Origin: Marinicella meishanensis
GTDB taxonomy: Bacteria; Pseudomonadota; Gammaproteobacteria; Xanthomonadales; Marinicellaceae
Assembly (NCBI RefSeq): GCF_019931145.1
Contig: NZ_JAIOUV010000001.1
Coordinates: forward strand, 124,001-188,000
DNA: 64,000 nt
Direction of reading: 5' to 3'
The position numbers and the translations under genes are program-made. The notes under the pieces were generated by a model. It was not told the origin of the DNA, did not search any database, and worked only from the letters and a program-made list of their open reading frames with translations. Below, one piece after another: positions 8,265 to 16,166 of the stretch (its first letter is position 1; each line of letters opens with the position of its first letter).

Positions 8265-9713
8265 TCAGTATTTGATGCACACGTTCTTCGCTTCGGTGAA
8301 GAAACGCAAAGCTTCCAAGCCACCTTCGCGACCCGAACCGGAGGCTTTCATGCCGCCAAAAGGGGTGCGCAAATCGCGCAACAACCAACAATTGACCCAC
8401 ACGATGCCGGTGTTCAGTTGTTTGGCCAAACGGTGGCAACGACCGATGTCTTGACTCCAGACACTGGCGGCCAAACCATATTCGGAATCGTTGGCCAAGG
8501 CCACCGCTTGTTGCTCGTCGCTGAATGGCTGGACGGTGCACACCGGGCCAAAAATTTCTTCTTGGTTGGTGCGGCAGGCATTGTCCAAGCCAGCAATGAT
8601 GGTGGGCTGCACAAAATAACCATCGGCACAACGGCCACTGAGTTGAAGCCTTTGACCACCGGTCAACACCGTGCCGCCTTCTTGCTGGGCCAATTCAATA
8701 TAGCCCAACACCTTGTCCATGTGCGCCTGGGAAACCAAGGCACCAAACTGCGTGTCCTCATCCAAGGGATCACCGATTTTCAACTGTTCCACCCGAGCCA
8801 CCAAGGCCGCGGTGAACCGCTCATACAGGTCGTTCTCAATGTATATGCGCGAGCCGCACAAACAAATTTGCCCCTGATTGGCAAATGCCGACCTGGCCAC
8901 CTCATCAACCGTGCGGTCAAAGTCGCAATCGGCAAACACCAAGGTGGGGTTTTTTCCACCCAACTCCAAAGACAGCTTTTTGTGCTGGCTGGCGGTGGCT
9001 TGCTTGATCAGGGTGCCGGTGGCTGAACCACCGGTGAAACTCACGGCTTTGATTCGTGGGTGTTCGGTCAACGGCGCACCAATGGCCGGACCGGTGCCAT
9101 GCAACACGTTCAACACCCCAGCAGGCAAACCGGCCTCGATGCACAACTCGGAGAACAAATAAGCCGTCATCGGGGTGATCTCTGAAGGTTTGGCTATCAC
9201 CGTGTTGCCCACCGCCAAGGCCGGCGCAATTTTCCAAGTGAACAAATACAGCGGCAAATTCCATGGCGAAATGCACGCCACCACGCCCAAGGGATCACGC
9301 AAGGTGTAATTGATGGCCACGTTTTCCATGGCATGCGACTCGCTGCTGAATTGGGTGATGGCCTGCGCAAAAAAACGGATGTTGGCCGCCGCCCGGTAGA
9401 TGTCGACGTTTTTCGCCAGAGTAATTGGCTTGCCATTGTCAATCGCTTCGGCCCGCGCCAGGCGGTCTTGGTTTTGCTCAATCAAATCAGCCAAGCGATT
9501 GAGCACTTGAGCCCGCTGTTCTGCGGGGGTGGTCGACCAACTGGGGAAGGACTGTTCAGCCGCAGCCACTGCCTGGTCCAGATCGGCTGCTGATGACTGT
9601 GGGGTGCGGGCATAAACCTGACCGGTGGCCGGTTCATGATCATCCAAATAGGTGCCCGATTCGGGGGCCAATAACTGACCGCCCAGATAATTCTTGATGG
9701 TGATCAAAGACAT
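8265..9713 (-). CDS. aldehyde dehydrogenase, ALDH8 (2-aminomuconic semialdehyde dehydrogenase-like)
   Basis: A 482-residue NAD-dependent aldehyde dehydrogenase. Visible motifs are the glutamate general base in LSLELGGKNP (about residue 250), the catalytic cysteine in ANQGQICLCGSR (C284) and the C-terminal NCWLLRDLRTPFGGMKASG. From memory, the doubled cysteine ICLC and the NCWLxR-LxxPFGGMK block are features of ALDH8, including human ALDH8A1, which oxidises 2-aminomuconic semialdehyde in the kynurenine pathway. Kynurenine 3-monooxygenase and kynureninase genes occur at 53-56 kb, which supports that role. The start overlaps the upstream SDR stop by 10 bases. 2-Hydroxymuconic semialdehyde is the main alternative substrate. 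Confidence 0.88.
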   Translation of the reverse strand: MSLITIKNYLGGQLLAPESGTYLDDHEPATGQVYARTPQSSAADLDQAVAAAEQSFPSWSTTPAEQRAQVLNRLADLIEQNQDRLARAEAIDNGKPITLAKNVDIYRAAANIRFFAQAITQFSSESHAMENVAINYTLRDPLGVVACISPWNLPLYLFTWKIAPALAVGNTVIAKPSEITPMTAYLFSELCIEAGLPAGVLNVLHGTGPAIGAPLTEHPRIKAVSFTGGSATGTLIKQATASQHKKLSLELGGKNPTLVFADCDFDRTVDEVARSAFANQGQICLCGSRIYIENDLYERFTAALVARVEQLKIGDPLDEDTQFGALVSQAHMDKVLGYIELAQQEGGTVLTGGQRLQLSGRCADGYFVQPTIIAGLDNACRTNQEEIFGPVCTVQPFSDEQQAVALANDSEYGLAASVWSQDIGRCHRLAKQLNTGIVWVNCWLLRDLRTPFGGMKASGSGREGGLEALRFFTEAKNVCIKY

Positions 9714-10492
9714 GCCGTGCGTCCACCATCCACCGGAATGTTGACCCCGTTGACGTAGGCACCGGCGGGCGAAGCCAGAAATCCCACCACATTGGCAAAT
9801 TCGGCGGGGGTGCCAAACCGCCGCATGGGAATGATGGCTTTTTCGTGCTCGATGACCTGCGCCACGGTTTGTCCGGTTTTTTTGGCTTTGTTTTCAAAGA
9901 TGGCCGACAAGCGCCCGGTTTCGGTCGCCCCTGGCAGCACATTATTGACCGTGATGTTGTGTTGCCCCAACTCATTGGCCAGGGTTTTGGCCCAGCTGGC
10001 CACCGCGCCACGCACGGTGTTGGACACCCCCAGGTTGGGCAAGGGTTGCTTGACTGAGGTGGAGATGACATTGATGATGCGGCCATAACCGGCTTGTTGC
10101 ATGGCCGGCACCGTGGCTTGCGCCAAGACTTGGTTGCAGATCAGGTGTTGGTTGAAGGCCGCTTGGTAGGCCGCAATCTCGGCGTCTTTGGCCAAACCCG
10201 GGGCCGGGCCGCCGGTGTTGTTGACCAGGATGTGCACCTCAGGATGGGCGGCCAGGTGTTGTTCAATGGCGGCTTTAACCGCAGCCGGATCGCTGAAATC
10301 AGCCACCACCACTTGATGTTGCTGGCCATGTGGCTGAGGCAAGATCTTGACCACTTCATGTAACTTCTCTTGGTTGCGGGCCACCATCACCACCCGCGCG
10401 CCTTGGGCGGCCAATTGTTCGGCAATGGCCAGTCCCATGCCTTGGGTCGAGCCACAGACCACAGCGGTTTTATGTTCTATACTCAAATCCAC
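9704..10492 (-). CDS. SDR family oxidoreductase
   Basis: A 262-residue classical short-chain dehydrogenase/reductase. The cofactor motif is GSTQGMGLAIAE (G-x3-GxG, residues 14-25), and NNTGGPAPG corresponds to the NNAG block. In the active-site region the usual Y-x3-K is replaced: ISTSVKQPLPNLGVSNTVRG has no Tyr/Lys at the expected spacing. The start is GTG with a strong AAGGAGGTG seven bases upstream. Its 10-base overlap with the ALDH gene makes a shared function likely. Lack of the YxxxK pair is known in some SDR subgroups, so it may not be a normal dehydrogenase. Confidence 0.85.
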   Translation of the reverse strand: MDLSIEHKTAVVCGSTQGMGLAIAEQLAAQGARVVMVARNQEKLHEVVKILPQPHGQQHQVVVADFSDPAAVKAAIEQHLAAHPEVHILVNNTGGPAPGLAKDAEIAAYQAAFNQHLICNQVLAQATVPAMQQAGYGRIINVISTSVKQPLPNLGVSNTVRGAVASWAKTLANELGQHNITVNNVLPGATETGRLSAIFENKAKKTGQTVAQVIEHEKAIIPMRRFGTPAEFANVVGFLASPAGAYVNGVNIPVDGGRTACL

Positions 10493-10493
10493 T

Positions 10494-10694
10494 TCACACC
10501 TCCTTCAGGGCTTTGACCAGCAATTCTCTGGCCATTACGGCATCGGCGTGATTGGGAAATTTAAATTTCAACAGATCACCGACCAGCCGCACATTAAATT
10601 GTTTGCCTTCATCGTGGTTGGCGGTGAACACCGCACTGACAAATACCACCTTTTCCAGCACCAGGGTATAGCCTTTTAAATCGTAAGTTTTCAT
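10494..10694 (-). CDS. small hypothetical protein
   Basis: A 66-residue protein (MKTYDLKGYTLVLEKVVFVS...) with predicted strands followed by a C-terminal helix (MARELLVKALKEV). It looks like a small alpha/beta domain in which a KFKFPNHADAVMA segment is followed by the helix. An in-frame ATG at 10703 would add three residues. It ends one base before the GTG start of the SDR and is probably the first gene of the small-SDR-ALDH unit. I do not recognise the family. Confidence 0.55.
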   Translation of the reverse strand: MKTYDLKGYTLVLEKVVFVSAVFTANHDEGKQFNVRLVGDLLKFKFPNHADAVMARELLVKALKEV

Positions 10695-10789
10695 GCCTTT
10701 CATGACCAAAAAAACAGTGGTTATCTTACAAGGACTGTGCGCAGGCAGCCACTGTTGGGGGCATTTATTTTTGCGCCTGGTGACGCGGG

Positions 10790-10818
10790 CAAAAAAAACG
10801 CCAGGATTTACCTGGCGT
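10790..10818 (-). terminator. rho-independent terminator (minus strand)
   Basis: Stem ACGCCAGG (10798-10805) with CCTGGCGT (10811-10818) and loop ATTTA. On the minus strand it is followed by eight T residues. It lies just downstream of the DUF4389 gene and would end that transcript. Confidence 0.85.
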
Positions 10819-10864
10819 AATCAATTCAGAGAGTTAATGAAAAAACGTTTGGGTCAACGTGGGT

Positions 10865-11281
10865 TTAAGAATGATTGGTGGCCTCGCCATTGTCGGGGCC
10901 TGGGTCTGACTTCTTGTCATCGTAATGCCAACCTTGAAAAGGGAAAGGCTTTTCTTCGGTTTGAAAGGCCACGTATTTGATGATGTCGGACAGGTAATTG
11001 CCCAACTCGCCGTTGAAGGCCTTCAGGTTTTTGTTCAGGTTGCCGGTGATCAACAAAAAGCCAAATTGCACCAACACCACGAAACCAAATACCCACAAAG
11101 CCAACCAACCGATCAAGGCAAACAACAGGGTCACAAAAATCCGGGTCAACAAATCGGCGTTGATGTGGGATTCTTTTTTGACGGTCTGTTCGTCGCTTGC
11201 TTCAACGGTGACCGCTTCGCCTTCGATCACGGATTCTTTTTTCGGGTCTTCGGTCCCGTCCTTTTTGTCTTGTTCTGACAT
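10865..11281 (-). CDS. DUF4389 domain-containing membrane protein
   Basis: A 138-residue protein with a charged N-terminal tail (residues 1-40), two membrane segments (LLTRIFVTLLFALIGWLALW and VVLVQFGFLLITG) and the conserved DUF4389 ending EEKPFPFQ preceded by a helix with YLSDIIKYVAFQT. Proteins of this family are single genes of unknown function in the inner membrane of proteobacteria. A good terminator follows at 10790-10818. No partner gene is obvious. Confidence 0.85.
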   Translation of the reverse strand: MSEQDKKDGTEDPKKESVIEGEAVTVEASDEQTVKKESHINADLLTRIFVTLLFALIGWLALWVFGFVVLVQFGFLLITGNLNKNLKAFNGELGNYLSDIIKYVAFQTEEKPFPFQGWHYDDKKSDPGPDNGEATNHS

Positions 11282-11393
11282 GCTGCTACCTCAGTGTTTT
11301 CGCTTACTAATTAATATAAACACCTGGGGTAAAAATTAACAGTGCCATTGGTCACTGCGCCAGGGCATGTAAACATTTACTGAAAGGCACTAA

Positions 11394-12305
11394 TCAGGAT
11401 TTGGGCTGTCTTTTCAGGCTGGCCAACATCGAACCACTGACGATGAATGCCATGCCCACATAACCCAAGCCTTGGATGGTTTCGGCTGCCAGCAAATGCG
11501 GAAAAAAGTGGGCAAACAAGTTGATGAACAACAAGGTGATCACCGGGGTCAGCGCCAACACCATGCCCACCCGTGAAGCATTCCAATGGTTCAATGCTTC
11601 GGCAAAGGCCCCATAGGCCACCACCGTGTTGATGCAGGCATAGGCAATCGCCCACCATTGCAAGGGGCTGATGTGGGTGAAGCCTGAGACGTCACTCCAA
11701 AAGACCAACACCACCGATGCAAACAAGTAAATGAACAACAAGATGCTTTGCGAAGACAACACCCGGGCCAATTTCTTTTGGATCAGGGCATAGATGGCCC
11801 AGGTCAAGGCCGCCAGGAACATCACCCAAATGCCCACGGTGTAATCGCTGTTGAAGATTTGTTGGATTTGATCATTGAAAAACAGCACCAAACCCACCAC
11901 CACCGAAGTGGCGCCCAGCAGCTGCATGCGGCTGAACGATTCTTTGAAGATCAGCACCCCACCAAGAGTCATCAACAGGGGTGCCATTTGAATGAACACC
12001 TGGGCATTGGCCGGCGAAGTCATGGCCAAGCCAATCAAGAACAACACATAATTGCCGATCAACATCGCTGCTGCCAAGCCAAGCCACAACCATTGGGATG
12101 TGTTCAAGCGCTTGAATTCCTGCCACCGCCGAGAGGCCATCATCAGCAAGGCAGTGATCAGACCAGCAATCAAAAAACGAAACCAAGTCAAGGTCATGGC
12201 GTCCATGGCCGTCAAACTGATTTTCAACGCGATGGGCAGGGTGCTCCAGAACAACACCGTGATCAAAGACAAGATCAACCCTTTGGCCCAGTTTTCTTCG
12301 GTCAT
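11394..12305 (-). CDS. DMT superfamily transporter (EamA family)
   Basis: A 303-residue protein with ten hydrophobic segments arranged as two EamA repeats. The first starts at SLITVLFWSTLPIALKISL and the second at WVMFLAALTWAIYALIQKK. These are inner-membrane drug/metabolite exporters whose substrates (amino acids, nucleobases and others) cannot be told from sequence. ATG at 12305 gives MTEENWAKGL; an earlier in-frame start has poor signals. It is divergent from the Tyr-rich lipoprotein gene. Confidence 0.9.
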   Translation of the reverse strand: MTEENWAKGLILSLITVLFWSTLPIALKISLTAMDAMTLTWFRFLIAGLITALLMMASRRWQEFKRLNTSQWLWLGLAAAMLIGNYVLFLIGLAMTSPANAQVFIQMAPLLMTLGGVLIFKESFSRMQLLGATSVVVGLVLFFNDQIQQIFNSDYTVGIWVMFLAALTWAIYALIQKKLARVLSSQSILLFIYLFASVVLVFWSDVSGFTHISPLQWWAIAYACINTVVAYGAFAEALNHWNASRVGMVLALTPVITLLFINLFAHFFPHLLAAETIQGLGYVGMAFIVSGSMLASLKRQPKS

Positions 12306-12475
12306 GTGACACCCCGTCAAGGCAAACAAAAGCGGTATTTAAACCGATTTTTCTGCCGGATAACACCTTTGTGTCAGAATTGTTTGTCATGAGGGCATAA
12401 CACCCATCAATTCAGCTTTTATTCAGCCTGTGCCCAGTAGTATGATGGTGTTGAATAACCAATGATGAGAAGATC

Positions 12476-13705
12476 ATGAAATTGCTGATACCACTTTTGA
12501 CCTTATTCCTGGCCTCATGCAGTGTCCACAACCACCGCTATGATGCCGAAGAAGATGTGTATTATCAGGACGATTATTACGCCTATGACAACTACGACCC
12601 TTACTACGGTTATGGGTCGGGTTCGTACAGCACCGTCGGTGATGGGGTGTATTACAACAATTACAACTATTACCCAGACCGCTGGGGCTTGACTTACAGC
12701 AACGTGTATTACAGCCCTTACCGTTACCCGCGGGTGGGCTTTTATTTCTCCTCATCCCACAACTGCGGCTACTCCTACTGGTCCAACTGGTGTTCGCCAG
12801 GCTTTTGGTCACCTTACCACCGCTGGTCTAATTACGGTGGCTGGTATGCCTGGGGCTTTGGGCTGGGTTACAGCAGTTATTACTATGACAATTACTGGTG
12901 GTACAACCACTGGCGTAACCGCAATTATTACCACCACAGACCCACCCAGCGTGGCTACTACTCGGCCCGCAATGAAGCGCGTCGCTTAAGCAACAACAGC
13001 CACAACAACCGCTACAAATCTACCAGTTACCGCCACAACCAACGCAATGGATACCGCAGCAACCGGGCGGGGGCCGTGAGTCGGGAGCGTGCTGGCAGCA
13101 ACCGATCCTACCAACGATCGAACAGCCGCTCGACCACCCGCTCCAGCAGCCGCAACCAATCGGTGCGACAAAGCCCCCGCAGCCGGCAACAAAGTGCCGC
13201 AATGAACCCCGCTCAATCCAACCATCAGCTGGGATCAACGGCCACCCGACAACAGGCAGTCAACAACAGCCGCAGTCAGTTGCAACGGCAGATTCAAAAC
13301 AACCATCGGCAAACCGACAACCGCGCACGCCAGCAACAACCGGTCACCAGCCTGAACCGCTACAGCACCACCCGACCCAACAGTGGGCAGTCATCACAGA
13401 CCACACGCCGCACCCAAGTCAAACCGATGAACAGCCAGTCCCCGGTCTACCACAGCAACACGCAACCGGTGATGCGCAGTAAACCCACGGTGCAGCCCAG
13501 CCGCCAACGGGCTGCCAACAGTGCCCACTCAGCCACCAGCCGGCCCGCCACCCAAAACAAACCGGCGACCAACAACCGCGCAACAACTCGCAGCAAGCCA
13601 GCGGCATCGAGCAAGTCGTCATCACGCACCCGCAGCCAGACCAAGTCGGCCAGCAAGTCGCATGCCAATGACCAAAAAACCAGCAGCCGCGGTCGACAAC
13701 GCTGA
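12476..13705 (+). CDS. Tyr/Trp-rich then Arg/Gln/Ser-rich lipoprotein
   Basis: A 409-residue lipoprotein with signal MKLLIPLLTLFLASC (lipobox LASC, C15). Residues 20-165 are extremely rich in Tyr, Trp, Gly and Asn, for example YYQDDYYAYDNYDPYYGYG. Residues 165-409 are a low-complexity basic tail rich in Arg, Gln, Ser, Asn and Thr with no hydrophobic parts. No enzyme motif is present. Basic, disordered tails of this sort could bind nucleic acid, peptidoglycan or acidic polysaccharide, but that is inference. A terminator follows at 13730. Confidence 0.8.
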   Translation: MKLLIPLLTLFLASCSVHNHRYDAEEDVYYQDDYYAYDNYDPYYGYGSGSYSTVGDGVYYNNYNYYPDRWGLTYSNVYYSPYRYPRVGFYFSSSHNCGYSYWSNWCSPGFWSPYHRWSNYGGWYAWGFGLGYSSYYYDNYWWYNHWRNRNYYHHRPTQRGYYSARNEARRLSNNSHNNRYKSTSYRHNQRNGYRSNRAGAVSRERAGSNRSYQRSNSRSTTRSSSRNQSVRQSPRSRQQSAAMNPAQSNHQLGSTATRQQAVNNSRSQLQRQIQNNHRQTDNRARQQQPVTSLNRYSTTRPNSGQSSQTTRRTQVKPMNSQSPVYHSNTQPVMRSKPTVQPSRQRAANSAHSATSRPATQNKPATNNRATTRSKPAASSKSSSRTRSQTKSASKSHANDQKTSSRGRQR

Positions 13706-13729
13706 TCCCGGAGCCGAGACCCCAAAAAT

Positions 13730-13753
13730 AGCCCGTTTTCAGCGGGCTTTTTT
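13730..13753 (+). terminator. rho-independent terminator
   Basis: Stem AGCCCG/CGGGCT with loop TTTTCAG (13730-13748) followed by a T run. It ends the lipoprotein transcript. Confidence 0.8.
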
Positions 13754-13856
13754 GTGGCGCTTGGCACCACCACCCAAATCTCATGACCGCGGATAACCCA
13801 CAGCAACTGTGGTTTGATGTAGAATAACTGCGATTTTTAACTGGGACACCCTCTAT

Positions 13857-15662
13857 ATGAAACACCTCATGACTTTGTTGCTGGCCATGACCTTGATCGC
13901 ATGCCAACCCCAAAACAACACCAAACCCACCACCGATGCCGTGACAGTGGCCGACGCCCAAGCCTTTTTGGAGCGGGTGGAAAAAACCTACCTGGAAGAA
14001 GGTGAGTACGCCGCCAGGATTGCTTGGATTCAAGCCAACTTCATCACCGATGACAGCATTTGGCTGGGAGCCAAAAGCATCGAAAAAATGGGCGCTTTGT
14101 CAGTCAAGTTTGCCAACGAAGCCAAACGGTTCGATGCCTTGGACTTGTCTGATGACATGCGTCGGCGCCTCAACATCATCAAAGGCGGCTTGACCATTGC
14201 GGCACCGGATGATGCCGAAAAAAATGCCGAATTGGCGCAAATCATGGCCAAACTCGAAGCCATGTACGGGGCCGGTAAATACTGTGTTGAAGGCGATTGC
14301 AAGAACTTGGGACAACTGTCGCGAGTCATTGCAGAGTCACGCGATCATGCAGCCTTGTTAGAAGCGTGGCAAGGTTGGCGCACCGTGTCGCCGGACATGC
14401 GGCCCAAATACCAACGCATGGTTGAGTTGGCCAACGAAGGGGCCCGTGAATTGGGCTTTGCCGACACCGGCGCCATGTGGCGTGCCGGCTATGACATGCC
14501 AGCCAGTGAATTTCCCCAAGAACTGGACCGCTTGTGGACCCAGGTAAAACCCCTGTATGATTCATTGCAATGCCACGTGCGCACCAAATTGACCGAGCAC
14601 TTCGGTGCTGAGGTGATGGGCGATGATGGCATGATCCCAGCCCATTTGTTGGGCAACATGTGGGCCCAGGATTGGACCGCGGTGTACGACTTGGTGAAGC
14701 CGGCAGACGCCGGTTCCACCATTGATGTGACTGCCTTGTTGGCCGAGCACGATTACGACGCCAAGAAAATGGTCAAAACCGCCGAAGGTTTTTTCACCTC
14801 TTTGGGCTTGGATCCATTGCCAGAAACTTTCTGGCAGCGGTCCTTATTCACCAAGCCACAAGACCGCGATGTGGTCTGTCACGCCAGTGCCTGGAACATT
14901 GACAACGTCGATGACATCCGCATCAAAATGTGCATCAAAGAAGACTACGAGGACTTCGTCACCATCCACCATGAATTGGGCCACAACTTCTATCAACGGG
15001 CCTACAATGACAAGAGCATCTTGTACCGCACCGGTGCCAATGACGGCTTCCATGAAGCGATTGGTGACACCGTGGCTTTGTCCATCACGCCACAGTACCT
15101 GAAAGACATTGGCTTGATTGACGAAATCCCAGCCTCATCCAATGATTTGGGCATGCTGATGAAAAAAGCACTGGAAAAAATTGCCTTTGTGCCGTTTGGT
15201 TTGTTGGTCGATCAATGGCGTTGGCAGGTGTTCAGTGGTGACATTTCACCGGCTGACTACAACGCCGGCTGGTGGGCCTTGCGCAACCAATACCAAGGGG
15301 TGAAAGCGCCCATGGCCCGCAGCGAAGACCATTTCGATCCGGGTGCCAAATACCACATCCCGGGCAACACCCCTTACACCCGATACTTTTTGGCCCACAT
15401 CCTGCAATTCCAATTCCACCGCGAGTTGTGTAAAGCGGCTGAATTTGAAGGTGATTTGCACCGCTGCTCCATTTACAACAACCAAGCGGCAGGCGACAAG
15501 CTGAACAAAGTGTTGGCCATGGGTGCCGAACGGCCTTGGCAAGATGCCATGGAAGTGATCGCCAACTCACGGGAGATGGATGCCTCGGCCGTGGTTGATT
15601 ATTTTGCGCCACTGAAAGTGTGGCTGGATGAGCAAAACCAAGGCCGCGATTGCGGTTGGTAA
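13857..15662 (+). CDS. M2 family metallopeptidase (ACE-like), lipoprotein
   Basis: A 601-residue protein with lipoprotein signal MKHLMTLLLAMTLIAC (C16) and a single M2 (angiotensin-converting enzyme type) domain over nearly the whole length. The zinc site is HHELGH (about residues 371-376), with the third ligand expected in NDGFHEAIGDTVALS. PFGLLVDQWRW and YHIPGNTPYTRYF are further family blocks. It is probably a periplasmic or surface dipeptidyl carboxypeptidase involved in peptide use. It has its own terminator at 15684 and no operon partner. Confidence 0.93.
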   Translation: MKHLMTLLLAMTLIACQPQNNTKPTTDAVTVADAQAFLERVEKTYLEEGEYAARIAWIQANFITDDSIWLGAKSIEKMGALSVKFANEAKRFDALDLSDDMRRRLNIIKGGLTIAAPDDAEKNAELAQIMAKLEAMYGAGKYCVEGDCKNLGQLSRVIAESRDHAALLEAWQGWRTVSPDMRPKYQRMVELANEGARELGFADTGAMWRAGYDMPASEFPQELDRLWTQVKPLYDSLQCHVRTKLTEHFGAEVMGDDGMIPAHLLGNMWAQDWTAVYDLVKPADAGSTIDVTALLAEHDYDAKKMVKTAEGFFTSLGLDPLPETFWQRSLFTKPQDRDVVCHASAWNIDNVDDIRIKMCIKEDYEDFVTIHHELGHNFYQRAYNDKSILYRTGANDGFHEAIGDTVALSITPQYLKDIGLIDEIPASSNDLGMLMKKALEKIAFVPFGLLVDQWRWQVFSGDISPADYNAGWWALRNQYQGVKAPMARSEDHFDPGAKYHIPGNTPYTRYFLAHILQFQFHRELCKAAEFEGDLHRCSIYNNQAAGDKLNKVLAMGAERPWQDAMEVIANSREMDASAVVDYFAPLKVWLDEQNQGRDCGW

Positions 15663-15683
15663 ACAACCACTCATGCAGAACCA

Positions 15684-15709
15684 AAGGCCGGTTTTTTCCG
15701 GCCTTTTTG
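15684..15709 (+). terminator. rho-independent terminator
   Basis: AAAGGCCGG / CCGGCCTTT stem with a six-T loop, followed by TT. It lies 22 bases after the M2 peptidase stop. Confidence 0.85.
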
Positions 15710-15816
15710 CGTTCTTGAGATTGTGAAAAAAAGTCAAATAAAGGACTGATCGCTGGCCAAAGAAGTCATTCCTTTGCTACCCTGAATCTCCATTCACATA
15801 CATCAGGAGTCATACC

Positions 15817-16020
15817 ATGAGCGTAGCCAAAGTCACCGAAATCATCGCCAGTTCACAAAAAGGGTTTGAGGATGCCGTTGAGAAAGGCATCAAACGGGCC
15901 GCCGAAACCTTGAAAAATGTCACCGGCGCTTGGGTCGAAAGTCAAAAAGTGGTGGTCGAAGACGGTCAAGTGACCGAATACCGCGTGGCCATGAAAGTCA
16001 CTTTCGTGCTGAAAGACTGA
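15817..16020 (+). CDS. dodecin family protein
   Basis: A 67-residue protein matching the dodecin family in length and pattern: VAKVTEIIASSQKGFEDAVE, a helix KGIKRAAETLKNV, then strands around GAWVESQKVVVEDGQV. Dodecins form hollow dodecamers that bind flavins (or CoA) and buffer free flavin in the cytoplasm. The ATG follows CAGGAG. It is a monocistronic gene with its own terminator. Confidence 0.93.
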   Translation: MSVAKVTEIIASSQKGFEDAVEKGIKRAAETLKNVTGAWVESQKVVVEDGQVTEYRVAMKVTFVLKD

Positions 16021-16041
16021 ACCGAGTATCTACCTCGTTAA

Positions 16042-16068
16042 AGCCAGCCTGAGGGCTGGTTTTTTTTT
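16042..16068 (+). terminator. rho-independent terminator
   Basis: CCAGCC (16044-16049) pairs with GGCTGG (16054-16059) across loop TGAG, followed by a run of T. It ends the dodecin gene. Confidence 0.85.
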
Positions 16069-16166
16069 GGGGTTGATTTTATTCCGGTTTTTTCTTGAGA
16101 TGCCATCGCGCCAATGGTTAAATGGGCCCACCTGAGCCGCTTTAGTCAATCACAAGGAGTTCGAAA

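Noticed and set aside
8061-9026. A 321-codon plus-strand frame over the aldehyde dehydrogenase gene
   Set aside because: It begins in the non-coding region and then runs antisense to ALDH; no domain and no ribosome site.
13986-14330. Possible CRISPR or tandem repeat in the M2 peptidase gene region
   Set aside because: No regular repeat-spacer pattern was seen here or elsewhere in the window.
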